IMG/VR virus record: IMGVR_UViG_3300020407_000003
Coordinates: 1 to 64,000 of that record
Reading direction: 5' to 3' (one strand)
Length of the DNA: 64,000 nt
Source of the DNA: a virus
The translations under genes were made by a program, and so were the position numbers. Positions 43,237-51,797 of the stretch are shown piece by piece. Below the pieces are notes generated by a model. The model was not told the DNA's origin, made no database searches, and was given only the letters and a program-made list of their open reading frames with translations. How positions within the stretch are numbered: the first letter of the stretch is position 1; the number at the start of each line of letters is the position of its first letter.

Positions 43237-44535
43237 GTGTCTATTTTAAACCCAGCTGTAGCGGCAAGGATGGTAGAGATCATCGAATTAGATACTATTA
43301 TGGTCTCTGTGGAACGCCTGACGTTAGACGTTGAGGGTTTCTTTAAAACCATTACCGATCACTTCGATCGATTAGTTCTATTAGATAGAACGGTTACTGC
43401 TTTAGAAGAAAACAATGAAACAACTGTATCGGCAGAACACTTAGAGTATTTTCGCTCACTAGGTATAACCGAAGAGACAGTGAGTGTTGAAAGTATACGT
43501 AATCAAGTTAAATCCCTTTGGAAAGGTATCGTTAAATACATTGTGGAGGGGATGAAGAAAGTAAAACTTTGGGCTAAGAAAATAGCACTGGCTATACCTA
43601 ACTTGCGTAAGTTAATCGAATCTGTCAGTAAACTAGACCGTGATCGCCGCTACAACGAAGTCGTGTCTTTACGTGATGAATTAAACTACCTAGGTGGTGA
43701 TACTATCACTCGTGATCAATTGTTAAAAGACTTTAACAATACCGTTGTCATTATGCGTGATTGTTTTGAAGTGGATTTCCCATCTGTACTTAGCAGCGTT
43801 GAGAATACCTCTAATATCCTTAAGAACATTCCCATTGTTTTCAATAAAGGCATTGGTGAGTACGGTGACGCGGGGTATAGTGAATTAAGAGACATGATTA
43901 AATCGCTATGGACTACGTGTCATATTGCACCTGACGTAGGTGAATCTAATCCACCTAATGGGATCTGGCACGAGTCGCTTAAAATACGCGGGATTACCAG
44001 CGATAGCCATTTAACTTTTTCCCCTAGAGCTGTTCCAGTAGTAGGAGGTCGTTATCCCTTAATGCGTTACCCACGTTTTAATAAGGAGCCAGCTCACGCC
44101 GCAATGTTGAAAAACCTCCCTACAGTGATCAACTACTCGCGTCTAGGTACAGCGCATCTGTCAAGTACGCATGTAGATGTCTATAGTAAGACAGCTAATA
44201 CTTCAGGTGACGCTGCGGAGATAGATGCGCTCACCGACGATCAAGTAATTGAGGTGTGTAGAAACTGCCTAGCGATATTGGACTCATTTGAAATCTACTA
44301 CGAGCAGTTTGATGAGATTGAGAAATGTAAAGAAGATCTCATTAGAACAGGTAATAAAGCGGTAGGTATCATTACTGATGAAGAAGATGAAACGCGTCAG
44401 TCTGTTTCTGAGTTCATTAGAAACGTAGTAAGATTTCAAGCCGTGAGATTAGACAAACCGTATGTATCACTTATAGGTCATGGTGTAAGATCCATGTATG
44501 CTCTAATGTCATACTGTCAAAAATCATTAGCCTAG
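43237..44535 (+). CDS. Inner-body-like virion protein, family member 1
   Basis: GTG start after AAGGAG. The 432-residue product has the family plan: an acidic N-terminal part, then TVSVES at 81-86 with the Ser-X-Glu cut pattern, then IRNQVKSLWKGIVKYIVEGM, a basic amphipathic helix that lines up with the same region in the genes at 50423, 61420 and 62817. In phiKZ such paralogues are matured by the head protease and many build the inner body or are ejected with DNA. The rest is helical and unremarkable. The cut position (after Glu85) is a prediction. Confidence 0.65.
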   Translation: MSILNPAVAARMVEIIELDTIMVSVERLTLDVEGFFKTITDHFDRLVLLDRTVTALEENNETTVSAEHLEYFRSLGITEETVSVESIRNQVKSLWKGIVKYIVEGMKKVKLWAKKIALAIPNLRKLIESVSKLDRDRRYNEVVSLRDELNYLGGDTITRDQLLKDFNNTVVIMRDCFEVDFPSVLSSVENTSNILKNIPIVFNKGIGEYGDAGYSELRDMIKSLWTTCHIAPDVGESNPPNGIWHESLKIRGITSDSHLTFSPRAVPVVGGRYPLMRYPRFNKEPAHAAMLKNLPTVINYSRLGTAHLSSTHVDVYSKTANTSGDAAEIDALTDDQVIEVCRNCLAILDSFEIYYEQFDEIEKCKEDLIRTGNKAVGIITDEEDETRQSVSEFIRNVVRFQAVRLDKPYVSLIGHGVRSMYALMSYCQKSLA

Positions 44536-44558
44536 TTTTAATCTACCGGAGTACTATT

Positions 44559-44789
44559 ATGGAAGCATTTCTATATCCTATTTTGTTTGCTATCAGTAAG
44601 AAACTTATCGCAGCAGCGTTAGTGTTGATCTTTTGGTTTACGTCTTTACGTATTGCAGATAAATTATTGGACATTAGGTTCAAAGAAGAGTGGGATTTGA
44701 TCGAAGATGATAAAGCAAAAGTGAGTTATTGGAATACGCGGATGATTGCGTTTGCCATTATGTTACTGGGATGCTTTGCCCTAGTATAG
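44559..44789 (+). CDS. Small membrane protein with two transmembrane segments
   Basis: GGAG precedes the ATG. The 76-residue product has hydrophobic segments at about 7-27 (ILFAISKKLIAAALVLIFWF) and 62-76 (MIAFAIMLLGCFALV), separated by a charged loop (RFKEEWDLIEDDKAKVSYW). Size and topology fit a holin-like or accessory membrane protein. It is followed ten bases on by a lipoprotein transglycosylase, which makes a lysis or envelope-entry function plausible. Confidence 0.6.
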   Translation: MEAFLYPILFAISKKLIAAALVLIFWFTSLRIADKLLDIRFKEEWDLIEDDKAKVSYWNTRMIAFAIMLLGCFALV

Positions 44790-44798
44790 GAGGTCACC

Positions 44799-45530
44799 AT
44801 GCGTTATTTGACCATTATACTTGTTATCCTTCTATGGGGGTGTGGGGAATCTATCCCACCCCCTGATACAGATAAGACCGAGCCTTTACCTGTGGAGATA
44901 GTTGAAGAGGTGGAGGTTGTTGAGGTCGAAGAGCCTGTTGAAGAACCCGATCCTATTGCGGAAGAAAAGGATGAGATTAAAGAGAACACGTACCAAGTAG
45001 TAGATGCCAGCAAGTTAAAGGGTTTGCAATCTATTAAATACGATCTTTTCTTTAAATCAGCCATGAGCTGGCATATGCCTCAGATAGACTGGCGTTGGCT
45101 CAAAGCTCAATGTTGGCAGGAGAGTCGTTTTAATCCTAAAGCGGTTAGTCCGGTCGGGGCTGGCGGTGTGTGTCAGTTTATGCCAGGGACGTTTGATGGG
45201 GTTCCCGAATCTGTTAAACAAGGTAGGGATGTGTGGGATGCACGTACTAACATCGAAGCTGGTGCGTGGTATATGAATACCCGCTATAACTTCTGGACGT
45301 CACCCCGCCCTCAGTTAGACAGGATATGGTTAGCCCAGGCGTGTTATAATGCTGGTTGTGGTCATGTACTTAATGCACAAAAGGCATGTGGTAATCCAAG
45401 TGGTTACAATGACATTATCAAGTGCTTACCGCAAATAACCGGTAAGCACTCTAAAGAGACTATTAGTTATGTAATATTAATTGATGGTTTTAGAAAGGAA
45501 TTAGGGGTGCCTGACCCTATCAGTTATTAG
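44799..45530 (+). CDS. Lipoprotein lytic transglycosylase
   Basis: AGGAGG precedes the ATG. The first 15 residues form a lipoprotein signal peptide ending LLWGC, with Cys15 as lipid anchor. An acidic Glu/Val/Pro linker (about 20-62) follows. The catalytic domain (about 85-243) has the SLT set: CWQESRFNPKAVSPVGAGG with catalytic Glu108, VCQFMPGTF (usual GLMQ-MP), NIEAGAWYM and QACYNAGCG. It cleaves peptidoglycan between sugars. A lipid anchor is unusual for a phage lysin and suggests envelope-bound action rather than a free endolysin. The cysteines at 105, 125 and later could form disulphides in the periplasm. Confidence 0.88.
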   Translation: MRYLTIILVILLWGCGESIPPPDTDKTEPLPVEIVEEVEVVEVEEPVEEPDPIAEEKDEIKENTYQVVDASKLKGLQSIKYDLFFKSAMSWHMPQIDWRWLKAQCWQESRFNPKAVSPVGAGGVCQFMPGTFDGVPESVKQGRDVWDARTNIEAGAWYMNTRYNFWTSPRPQLDRIWLAQACYNAGCGHVLNAQKACGNPSGYNDIIKCLPQITGKHSKETISYVILIDGFRKELGVPDPISY

Positions 45531-45557
45531 GAGGCTTCGGCCTCCTTTTATGCCGTC
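45529..45557 (+). terminator. UUCG-loop terminator with TATGCCGTC tag
   Basis: AGGAGGC-TTCG-GCCTCCT (45529-45546) is followed by TTTATGCCGTC (to 45557). The hairpin overlaps the stop codon of the transglycosylase gene by one base. Confidence 0.88.
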
Positions 45558-45617
45558 AGAGAAAACATTATCTCTTAATTACATAGACAGTGATAAGTGA
45601 TTACAAAGTAGAATAAC

Positions 45618-46133
45618 ATGATTAAAGATACTATCAACGCATTCATACAAGACTATAAACAGCTGATGGATGTGCAAGATAAGACGCTTAGGCATTCTAA
45701 GCGTCTAGTAGAAGCTATTAGCAGACACCCGGTGGAAATACAAAGTACATTGGAACTTATCAATTCAGGGGATTGTGGATTAGCGGCGCTAGCTATAGGC
45801 ATACGTCTAAAGCGTGCAGGTTACAATATATCGTTCTTTGAAAACTCACAACACGCCTATTTTGGCGTAGATGGTTATTACTACGACACGCTTATACCAG
45901 AAGGAACTGATGACCATAAAAAGATGTATGGCTACACCGTAGATAAGCCCGTTAAAGAACAAACCGTTAAGCAAATGCATATGTCCTTTATGCCATACGA
46001 CAGCTTAGGTGAGGGTATTGCTAATTACTTTTTAGTTAAACATACACAGATGCGCTATCCGTATAAGAGTCTAGATGCTAGCGTGCAAACACGTGTTATA
46101 GATGGGCGCATTAAAGAGTACCCTGTAGTCTGA
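45618..46133 (+). CDS. Papain-like cysteine peptidase candidate
   Basis: The 171-residue product has NSGDCGLAALAIGIRLKRAGY with Cys53 and NSQHAYFGVDGYYYDT with His79 and Asp85 or Asp90: a Cys-(Asn/Ser context)-His-Asp order common to papain-like and transglutaminase-like folds. The lone N-terminal helix may be a regulatory part. Catalysis is not proved; a non-peptidase relative is possible. It is separated from neighbours by longer gaps and lacks an obvious strong ribosome site. Confidence 0.5.
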   Translation: MIKDTINAFIQDYKQLMDVQDKTLRHSKRLVEAISRHPVEIQSTLELINSGDCGLAALAIGIRLKRAGYNISFFENSQHAYFGVDGYYYDTLIPEGTDDHKKMYGYTVDKPVKEQTVKQMHMSFMPYDSLGEGIANYFLVKHTQMRYPYKSLDASVQTRVIDGRIKEYPVV

Positions 46134-46236
46134 TAGTATGATTGAGTTTAAACCAACCAAGTCGTGTACGAATAAATGACTTATTGTCTATTCTATGCAC
46201 AACTTCATCCATCCCATCTAACAAGGTGAAAGAAAT

Positions 46237-47001
46237 ATGACTGACCAAAAAACTAAGCGCCAATCATCACGCCGTGGCGCTGCTAAGAAGACAACGGCAG
46301 CTCCTGCTCCATCTAAAGCAGAACAAGAAAAGGTAGAGGCTGCTAAAGAAGCAGAAGCAAAACAACAGCAAGCTGACGACAAGCCAGTCGATCCGGCGGT
46401 AGTTGAAGGTTCTACGGAAGTTCAAGGTGCGCAGACACCAGAGGCCGGTGAGGGTGAAGAATCTGACGGCGCTGATAAAGGCGAGACTCAACCTGAAGCA
46501 TCTCAGGATGACCAAGCTAAAGATCAACAGTCTGAAGACAAAGCTGAAGACAAAGCTAGATTTACCATGCCTGAAGGTCTGTCAGCGCAAGCAGAAGGCG
46601 CTGTGGCGACTGTTGCTACCTATGCTGAGAAAATGGCTAAGGGTCGACCAATGTCGGCACTAGAAGGCTCTCAGCAGCAATTGCTTCTATACCGTGCTAT
46701 CCAGCGCATCTTAACCTTGGACGGTAAAGAACTATACGCCAGCCTTAACAGCGTACTTGCTATCATCAACGAAAACCGTGATAGCGCGTTCCACGAAAAA
46801 CGTTTATATCGCTTCATTGACCAAGTTAAACTTTCTGGTCAAGATCGTAAGTGTTTTGAGCGTCTACTTAACCTTTTCATCACGGTATGCGACCCAGCCA
46901 CCCGTGAACAAGCGCTTAAGCAGACTGACCTTGAACTGGTTGCCTCTACACTTCGTAACGGCGAAAAAGAGCAGAAGTTGATTGCTTTCTTTGGGAAGTA
47001 A
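46237..47001 (+). CDS. Hypothetical protein with long acidic disordered N-terminus
   Basis: Residues 1-105 are low-complexity, starting basic (MTDQKTKRQSSRRGAAKK) then Glu/Gln/Ala/Asp-rich. The remaining 150 residues are helical and well ordered (MSALEGSQQQLLLYRAIQRIL). The split into a charged tail and a helical domain fits an adaptor or scaffold-like protein. No family is recognised. The ribosome site is AAGGTG. Confidence 0.6.
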   Translation: MTDQKTKRQSSRRGAAKKTTAAPAPSKAEQEKVEAAKEAEAKQQQADDKPVDPAVVEGSTEVQGAQTPEAGEGEESDGADKGETQPEASQDDQAKDQQSEDKAEDKARFTMPEGLSAQAEGAVATVATYAEKMAKGRPMSALEGSQQQLLLYRAIQRILTLDGKELYASLNSVLAIINENRDSAFHEKRLYRFIDQVKLSGQDRKCFERLLNLFITVCDPATREQALKQTDLELVASTLRNGEKEQKLIAFFGK

Positions 47002-47028
47002 TTAACCTTTGCGCACATGCGCCCCACT

Positions 47029-47070
47029 CCACGACCAGTCCCTCCAGGCTGGTCGTGGTTTTATGCCGTC
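47029..47070 (+). terminator. Terminator with TATGCCGTC tag
   Basis: CCACGACCAG (47029-47038) pairs with CTGGTCGTGG (47049-47058), then TTTTATGCCGTC to 47070. Confidence 0.88.
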
Positions 47071-47091
47071 TAGATGATAGTAAAAGTTTAT

Positions 47092-47104
47092 AGACCTATA
47101 TTAC
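47092..47104 (+). promoter_or_regulatory. Early-type promoter element AGACCTATATTAC
   Basis: Same element as at 9335 and 13033, ending 60 bases before the next start and just downstream of a terminator. Confidence 0.65.
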
Positions 47105-47164
47105 TATTGTGACTCAATGCCCTTATTGAGTAGCGCTAAATAACTAATATAAGAGAATTAACTA

Positions 47165-47542
47165 ATGAAAAACAAACTAGACGTTTTAAATCAATACCAC
47201 AATAACTACTGGGTTAAATATAAAATTGGCCAGGCGTTAATTGATGCTGGTGAAGTCCATTCCATGGTACATACACGTCTTGAAGGTTTACGCTCTATTT
47301 TCCAAAGTATAGGTCACCCATACGCTACCCTAGCCGTTGCTTTCTTTGACCGCTATACTTGTATCCTTAAACGTGGGTTAATCGAGTTAGGTAATCAGCC
47401 TGGCGCTGTCACTGAACGCGCGGGTTATATGTCTGATATCGAACAGCAGTTAATTGATCGCATTGTCCAAGCGGTGGATGAGGGGATTGGCGAGCAACAA
47501 GCATGTGAATCTATTATCCATGCATTATCTTTTAATCAATAA
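47165..47542 (+). CDS. Small hypothetical protein, early-type unit
   Basis: A 125-residue helical product starting MKNKLDVLNQYHNN, with an early-type promoter before it. Helical segments such as EVHSMVHTRLEGLRSIFQSIG and IEQQLIDRIVQAVDEGIGE suggest a small bundle. Early placement hints at host takeover, but nothing in the sequence proves it. Confidence 0.55.
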   Translation: MKNKLDVLNQYHNNYWVKYKIGQALIDAGEVHSMVHTRLEGLRSIFQSIGHPYATLAVAFFDRYTCILKRGLIELGNQPGAVTERAGYMSDIEQQLIDRIVQAVDEGIGEQQACESIIHALSFNQ

Positions 47543-47557
47543 ATCGAAGGACTGTTA

Positions 47558-48046
47558 ATGGATAACCACATAGTTGACATTACGGGAAAAAACCATAACC
47601 CCGATGAGGTAAGTAACGTCGGTAGAAAGAAAGAGCTGGCAATGGACCTAGGATCACTTCACGATAACCTAGCCAGTCCGGTTCCGTTCTTTATCCATTG
47701 CGTCTATGAAAGATCCATCGATAAGAAAACTACCAAGCCCTTTAAGCTTTCAGCTTTAGACTGTCTGGATATAGCAGCTTTAATGAAAGACAAAACCGAT
47801 CTCACTGATAAAGAGTTGTTATCATTTGTAAAAGGTGTAATAGGGCTTTATAATTCTGACTTTACGTCCCTGATGCTAACAATAGGCTATGGGTGGGTTG
47901 AAGGTAGAGAACTCGTTATTGATACCTTCAATAGCTATTATGAGATAACAGGTGCTGATCTTATACCTAATACCGGAGAAACCCTGGTTTTTGGTAGTTG
48001 GGATATACCTGATGATGCTATTACGGTAATCATCCCACTAGACTAA
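47558..48046 (+). CDS. Small hypothetical protein, early-type unit
   Basis: A 162-residue acidic product (GAAGGA before the ATG). It contains FIHCVYERSIDKKTTKPFKLSALDC and a strand-rich end (ETLVFGSWDIPDDAITVII). Cotranscribed with the preceding gene. No family is recognised. Confidence 0.55.
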   Translation: MDNHIVDITGKNHNPDEVSNVGRKKELAMDLGSLHDNLASPVPFFIHCVYERSIDKKTTKPFKLSALDCLDIAALMKDKTDLTDKELLSFVKGVIGLYNSDFTSLMLTIGYGWVEGRELVIDTFNSYYEITGADLIPNTGETLVFGSWDIPDDAITVIIPLD

Positions 48047-48090
48047 TAACCTTTTTGTAACCATGTGTATATATTTGAGGAATCTATAAT

Positions 48091-48372
48091 ATGCCATCAG
48101 CAAAAGAAGTAGTAGAACGCGCTAAGCGTTGGAGAAATGCCACTGTCGTCTTTGATGACGATAATTTTAGCGTGGTAGAAGGTGAGTATCGTCACGATGA
48201 CGGTAACTGGTCTAAGACAATGGGCGTGCGGTGGAACGGCGAGGCCGATGGTCCTGGATATCCAAAGTTATTTGGAAACGGTGTATTCATGGTTGTCCCC
48301 GATTGGATGGCACCTGCCATTAAAGAAGCTTGTGTTGAATACATCTTCACTAGTGTAAAAGATACAAATTAA
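48091..48372 (+). CDS. Small hypothetical protein, early-type unit
   Basis: A 93-residue product with GAGGAA before the start. The sequence (VVFDDDNFSVVEGEYRHDDGNW) suggests a small beta-sheet protein with tryptophans on its surface (RWNGEADGPGYPK). Last gene before a bidirectional terminator. Function unknown. Confidence 0.55.
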   Translation: MPSAKEVVERAKRWRNATVVFDDDNFSVVEGEYRHDDGNWSKTMGVRWNGEADGPGYPKLFGNGVFMVVPDWMAPAIKEACVEYIFTSVKDTN

Positions 48373-48378
48373 AGTAAC

Positions 48379-48427
48379 GCATAAAAACCCTACCTCTACC
48401 CGCGATAGGTAGAGGTAGGCTATGCCC
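48379..48427. terminator. Bidirectional terminator with tags on both strands
   Basis: CCTACCTCTACC pairs with GGTAGAGGTAGG around four bases (to 48419). TATGCCC then a T run follow on plus, and CGCATA near 48378-48383 gives TATGCG on minus, followed there by TTACTTT. It lies between convergent genes. Confidence 0.88.
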
Positions 48428-48436
48428 TTTCTTTTT

Positions 48437-50350
48437 TTATCTGTTTACAGGATGTTCAATCCCTTTCTCTTTGGTAAATTCAGCAAGTAGCGTATTCATA
48501 CTCGGCATGGATAACACTTCCCTACACACCTCTACTGCATTAGTCTGAGCAGCCGTCATGTTAATAGCAGCACGTCTATATACATCTTCACTCTTACCTT
48601 GTATACGACAAAACTCTAAGATAGTAGTCTCACGTGAGGCGTTAGTAATGATGCCGATGTTTGGATAACCTGCTGCAACGTCTAAGTCAGATACTGCAAC
48701 AGATAACCCTGTTTCAATGGACGGGTCTTCTTCTATAAGGTTAAGACCACGCTTGTGAATCAAATGACTAGGTAGGGTACAGATCCATCCTTGTAGTGAG
48801 GGTAGTAGATGATCTACCTCAGCTACCATCTCATTACTCGTTGAACCCATTACCTTGTTCTCTTCTTCTTCACAGACGAAATGTAAATCATCAGCCAAAC
48901 GTCTAGGAGTAGAAGGAAACTTAATAATATCAGAGTGACCTAGCAAGATGCGCATCTTCTTAATATCAGTCTGGTCCTCATCTAGCAACTCAACGGCAAT
49001 GCAGTCAAAGGCGTTATAGATAAGGTATTCAGCAGGGTAGTTAGTCTGCATGAATTGATGCCATTCTAAACCTTTGTATGCATCAGCTTCTTCAAACTTC
49101 AATTTAGATAAGTTCAGATGCCTACCTAAGATAGCATCTAAGCTATAAGATGGTTGTTGGGCTTCGGTTACACGTAGTTTCTTATAAAGACACATAGAGT
49201 CAATAAAGTAAAAGCTAGCAGGTGCTATGACGCTATGCCATAAATCTGCAACGTGCTGCGAGTAGGTCTTACCATCCGCCTTGGTCTTCTGTAATTGCCC
49301 TTCTTTATACTTAAAGTATTTGTACTCAGGTGGGATCTTAGGATCACTGAAGACGTATGCAGGATCTTGATTGTGACGCTTGCACGACTCTATCATCTTT
49401 GGAATATCAAAGTTCATGTTCCATATTAAGATAAAATCAGGACGCCACGCATGTGCCCTATCTAATAGCGCTTTTGTTACACCAAAGTCATTATCAACAA
49501 CTTCAATTTCTAACTTGATGTTGCGTTCTTTCTTATATTTTTCCAAATAAAGATCAAACAACCCGTCCACGATAGAAACCGCATCTCCTTGTATTCTGTC
49601 AGCGAAGCGTTTAGTCACTGCAATGAACACTTTATCTTTCATGGTTAATGAACCAGATATAATAGGCTGTTCGTAAGGTTTGCGCTCTGCCTGTAAGCTA
49701 ACAATTTCATCACGTGCTAGTTTTAACTGCTCGCTGATACGTTTGGCCTGCTTAGCCCCTTTCTTATCTTTATTAGCTTCTTCAAGCTGCATACGCATGA
49801 AATCCATACGACGCTGTACTTCACCTATCTTATCGTCATACTTAAGACACATGGCTTTGTCATCTGGATGTAGATGATCAAAAACAGTATTGGTTTCTAA
49901 ATCCAGTACCGCGTTGTCAGCGTCATAACGCGCATCGTTATACTCTGGGTAGTCTTTCATGTATTTGTGTTTTACTAACACAGTAGGCATGATATCCGTA
50001 CCGTAAACATACGGGCTTTGGTTCAACATACCCAGATGTCCCATACCTGGCGTTCTACCCAACGCCATCGCGACTTTATCAGCTAGCAGTACTTGAGTAG
50101 ACTCGTAACGCTGGACACGGTTACGCTCTTCCCATTCTTTTTTCTCGTGATGTGTCTGATAGCCCTCTCGTGTAATATAGAAGGCTTTCTTTACATTAAT
50201 CTTCGGTACCATGCGCGATATGCGTCTGCCATCTTTTAAATGTACACGTTCTTTTACTAACACCAAGTCATCGCGACGTGTGTGTTGATTAACAAAATAA
50301 TTAGCGTGAATACACTCAATTCCAGCAATATCGTCTTTTGTTATACCCAT
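48437..50350 (-). CDS. Family B DNA polymerase, N-terminal half (exonuclease and motif A)
   Basis: The start at 50350 is set by AAGGAG spacing; an upstream GTG would sit on that site. The 637-residue protein has the three proofreading exonuclease motifs: AVLDLETN (Asp150, Glu152), IWNMNFDIPKM (Asn311 to Asp315) and YNAFDC (Tyr445 to Asp449). Motif A of the polymerase palm is SDLDVAAGYPN (Asp557, Tyr562). Motifs B and C are absent and lie in the gene at 2907-5042, 43 kb away on the other strand. A Lys-rich helix (about 172-225) lies between exonuclease motifs I and II. The break falls inside the palm, so both parts must associate for activity. Confidence 0.85.
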   Translation of the reverse strand: MGITKDDIAGIECIHANYFVNQHTRRDDLVLVKERVHLKDGRRISRMVPKINVKKAFYITREGYQTHHEKKEWEERNRVQRYESTQVLLADKVAMALGRTPGMGHLGMLNQSPYVYGTDIMPTVLVKHKYMKDYPEYNDARYDADNAVLDLETNTVFDHLHPDDKAMCLKYDDKIGEVQRRMDFMRMQLEEANKDKKGAKQAKRISEQLKLARDEIVSLQAERKPYEQPIISGSLTMKDKVFIAVTKRFADRIQGDAVSIVDGLFDLYLEKYKKERNIKLEIEVVDNDFGVTKALLDRAHAWRPDFILIWNMNFDIPKMIESCKRHNQDPAYVFSDPKIPPEYKYFKYKEGQLQKTKADGKTYSQHVADLWHSVIAPASFYFIDSMCLYKKLRVTEAQQPSYSLDAILGRHLNLSKLKFEEADAYKGLEWHQFMQTNYPAEYLIYNAFDCIAVELLDEDQTDIKKMRILLGHSDIIKFPSTPRRLADDLHFVCEEEENKVMGSTSNEMVAEVDHLLPSLQGWICTLPSHLIHKRGLNLIEEDPSIETGLSVAVSDLDVAAGYPNIGIITNASRETTILEFCRIQGKSEDVYRRAAINMTAAQTNAVEVCREVLSMPSMNTLLAEFTKEKGIEHPVNR

Positions 50351-50422
50351 GGGTGAAGGCTCCTTAATTAACACGGCTATACTATTTCTATGACGTGTTA
50401 TTAATAAAATATAGGATTGACC
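50351..50422. promoter_or_regulatory. Divergent promoter gap
   Basis: A 72-base gap between divergent genes holds CACG...CGTG arms about CTATACTATTTCTATGA and an AT-rich run (TTATTAATAAAATATAGGA). Each direction has its own ribosome site. It is probably two back-to-back promoters, but no consensus element is exact. Confidence 0.4.
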
Positions 50423-51796
50423 GTGAGAAAAGTATTATTAGATAATTTATTAAACGAGCAATCTAACGTTGCCGTTGAGTCCCCATCTAAGGGCGAGGTA
50501 TTGTCGCTACTATCAGAGGCAGCATTCACCAATGCAGAAGTTGCATATATGGGTGTGGAAGATAGCCAGTTTGATATTGAGAGGCTAGTAGATATCGCTG
50601 CAGGTCTTGAATCCATTAACGAGTCTCTCCCTGTAAATGAGATTGACGATGTAGTGTTGGCAGGTGTAAACGCCGTAGTAGGCGAGGTTGGTCTGGAGGC
50701 CAAGGGTGTAGTAGAGGATATAAAAGAAACCATACGTCGAGTATGGCGGGCTATAATCGGAGCTATACGCAAGGGTGTCAGACAGGTCAAGATCTGGCTA
50801 AAGGTACTTTTTGATGGAACAGAAAAGTTTAAACAACACGTCGATATGCTTAGCGGTAAGATCACTACCCTTGCCAAGATACCAAAAGACAAAAAAGATA
50901 TCACCGCACCTTTAGTTTCGGGCGCGTTAGATATTGATGGAGAGATTAGCCCAGTATTGATTAAAGACCGATTATCGCTAGTTACCCCACTGTTCAGTAA
51001 GCAAATGGTAGCAAATGTAGAGGCTATTACTGCAATGGTAGAGGGGATGGCTGGTGTAGACGTCACTAATATCAAAGAAGACTCTGTCTCTACTGACTCC
51101 TATAGGGTCAAGAAAAAGGTCAGTCAGGTTTTAGGTGGGATTGTTTTATCGAAGAAAGACTTACCTATCAAAGATAGAATTATGAATAACTTGTTTCCAA
51201 CCACCCCCATTGTTTCAGATTTATTTGAGTTCGCTGATAGCGCACGTCAGATTCATTCGACTGAGACATTGCCGGGTAATAAGGCGTTTTATGTCCTGTC
51301 AAGTCGCTTTATGGGCAAGCATGAGAAAATAAAAGTTGATAGCGGTGCGTTAAATTTCTTAGGGCGTTTAGGTAGTTTATCTTTGATAAATCCCGGGATT
51401 AAGTTTAAAGAAAACAAGCTCCCTGTATTGACTATTGCTGAGATGACCGACCTTTGTAACTTTGTGTCTTCAAAATTAGACGATGTCATTTATTTCAACG
51501 ACTATTACACTAAACGTTCTTTGAAATCGTCAGAGAAAATGTTTGACGCTGTCGATAAATTGTCAAAAGACATTTACGATAAAATTGACGATGAAGATAA
51601 TGCCATTACCGCGCAAGATGTATTTAGACATATATCTGGTATAAGTCGAGAAGTATATGGCCTTAGCGGCGCTGTTACTCTAGACGTTGTCCGTTATACC
51701 GTTAAAACTTGTCGAAGCATAATTAAATATGTTGAGCTATCTTCAACTCGCTATGAAGATGATCTTGACGAAAGCACGCTATTAGAGAGTAAATAA
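50423..51796 (+). CDS. Inner-body-like virion protein, family member 2
   Basis: GTG at 50423 is properly spaced from AGGA; a TTG two codons earlier is too close. The 457-residue product has VAVES (16-20), DIERLVDIAAGLESI (51-65), EVGLEAKG near a likely cut (after Glu92) and then VVEDIKETIRRVWRAIIGAI followed by RQVKIWLKVLFDGTEKFKQH. The same blocks in the same order are present in the gene at 61420 (VAVES, MEIAAGLESI, SVEGIKETIQRVWEAV, AWFAKFFINAEKIK). These are clear paralogues. Injected or inner-body roles follow from the phiKZ family, not from a motif. Confidence 0.7.
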   Translation: MRKVLLDNLLNEQSNVAVESPSKGEVLSLLSEAAFTNAEVAYMGVEDSQFDIERLVDIAAGLESINESLPVNEIDDVVLAGVNAVVGEVGLEAKGVVEDIKETIRRVWRAIIGAIRKGVRQVKIWLKVLFDGTEKFKQHVDMLSGKITTLAKIPKDKKDITAPLVSGALDIDGEISPVLIKDRLSLVTPLFSKQMVANVEAITAMVEGMAGVDVTNIKEDSVSTDSYRVKKKVSQVLGGIVLSKKDLPIKDRIMNNLFPTTPIVSDLFEFADSARQIHSTETLPGNKAFYVLSSRFMGKHEKIKVDSGALNFLGRLGSLSLINPGIKFKENKLPVLTIAEMTDLCNFVSSKLDDVIYFNDYYTKRSLKSSEKMFDAVDKLSKDIYDKIDDEDNAITAQDVFRHISGISREVYGLSGAVTLDVVRYTVKTCRSIIKYVELSSTRYEDDLDESTLLESK

Positions 51797-51797
51797 C

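Noticed and set aside
44799-45530. Idea that the transglycosylase is a host gene or prophage boundary
   Set aside because: Spacing, ribosome site and the tagged terminator are those of the surrounding phage genes, and no integrase or attachment repeat is seen.
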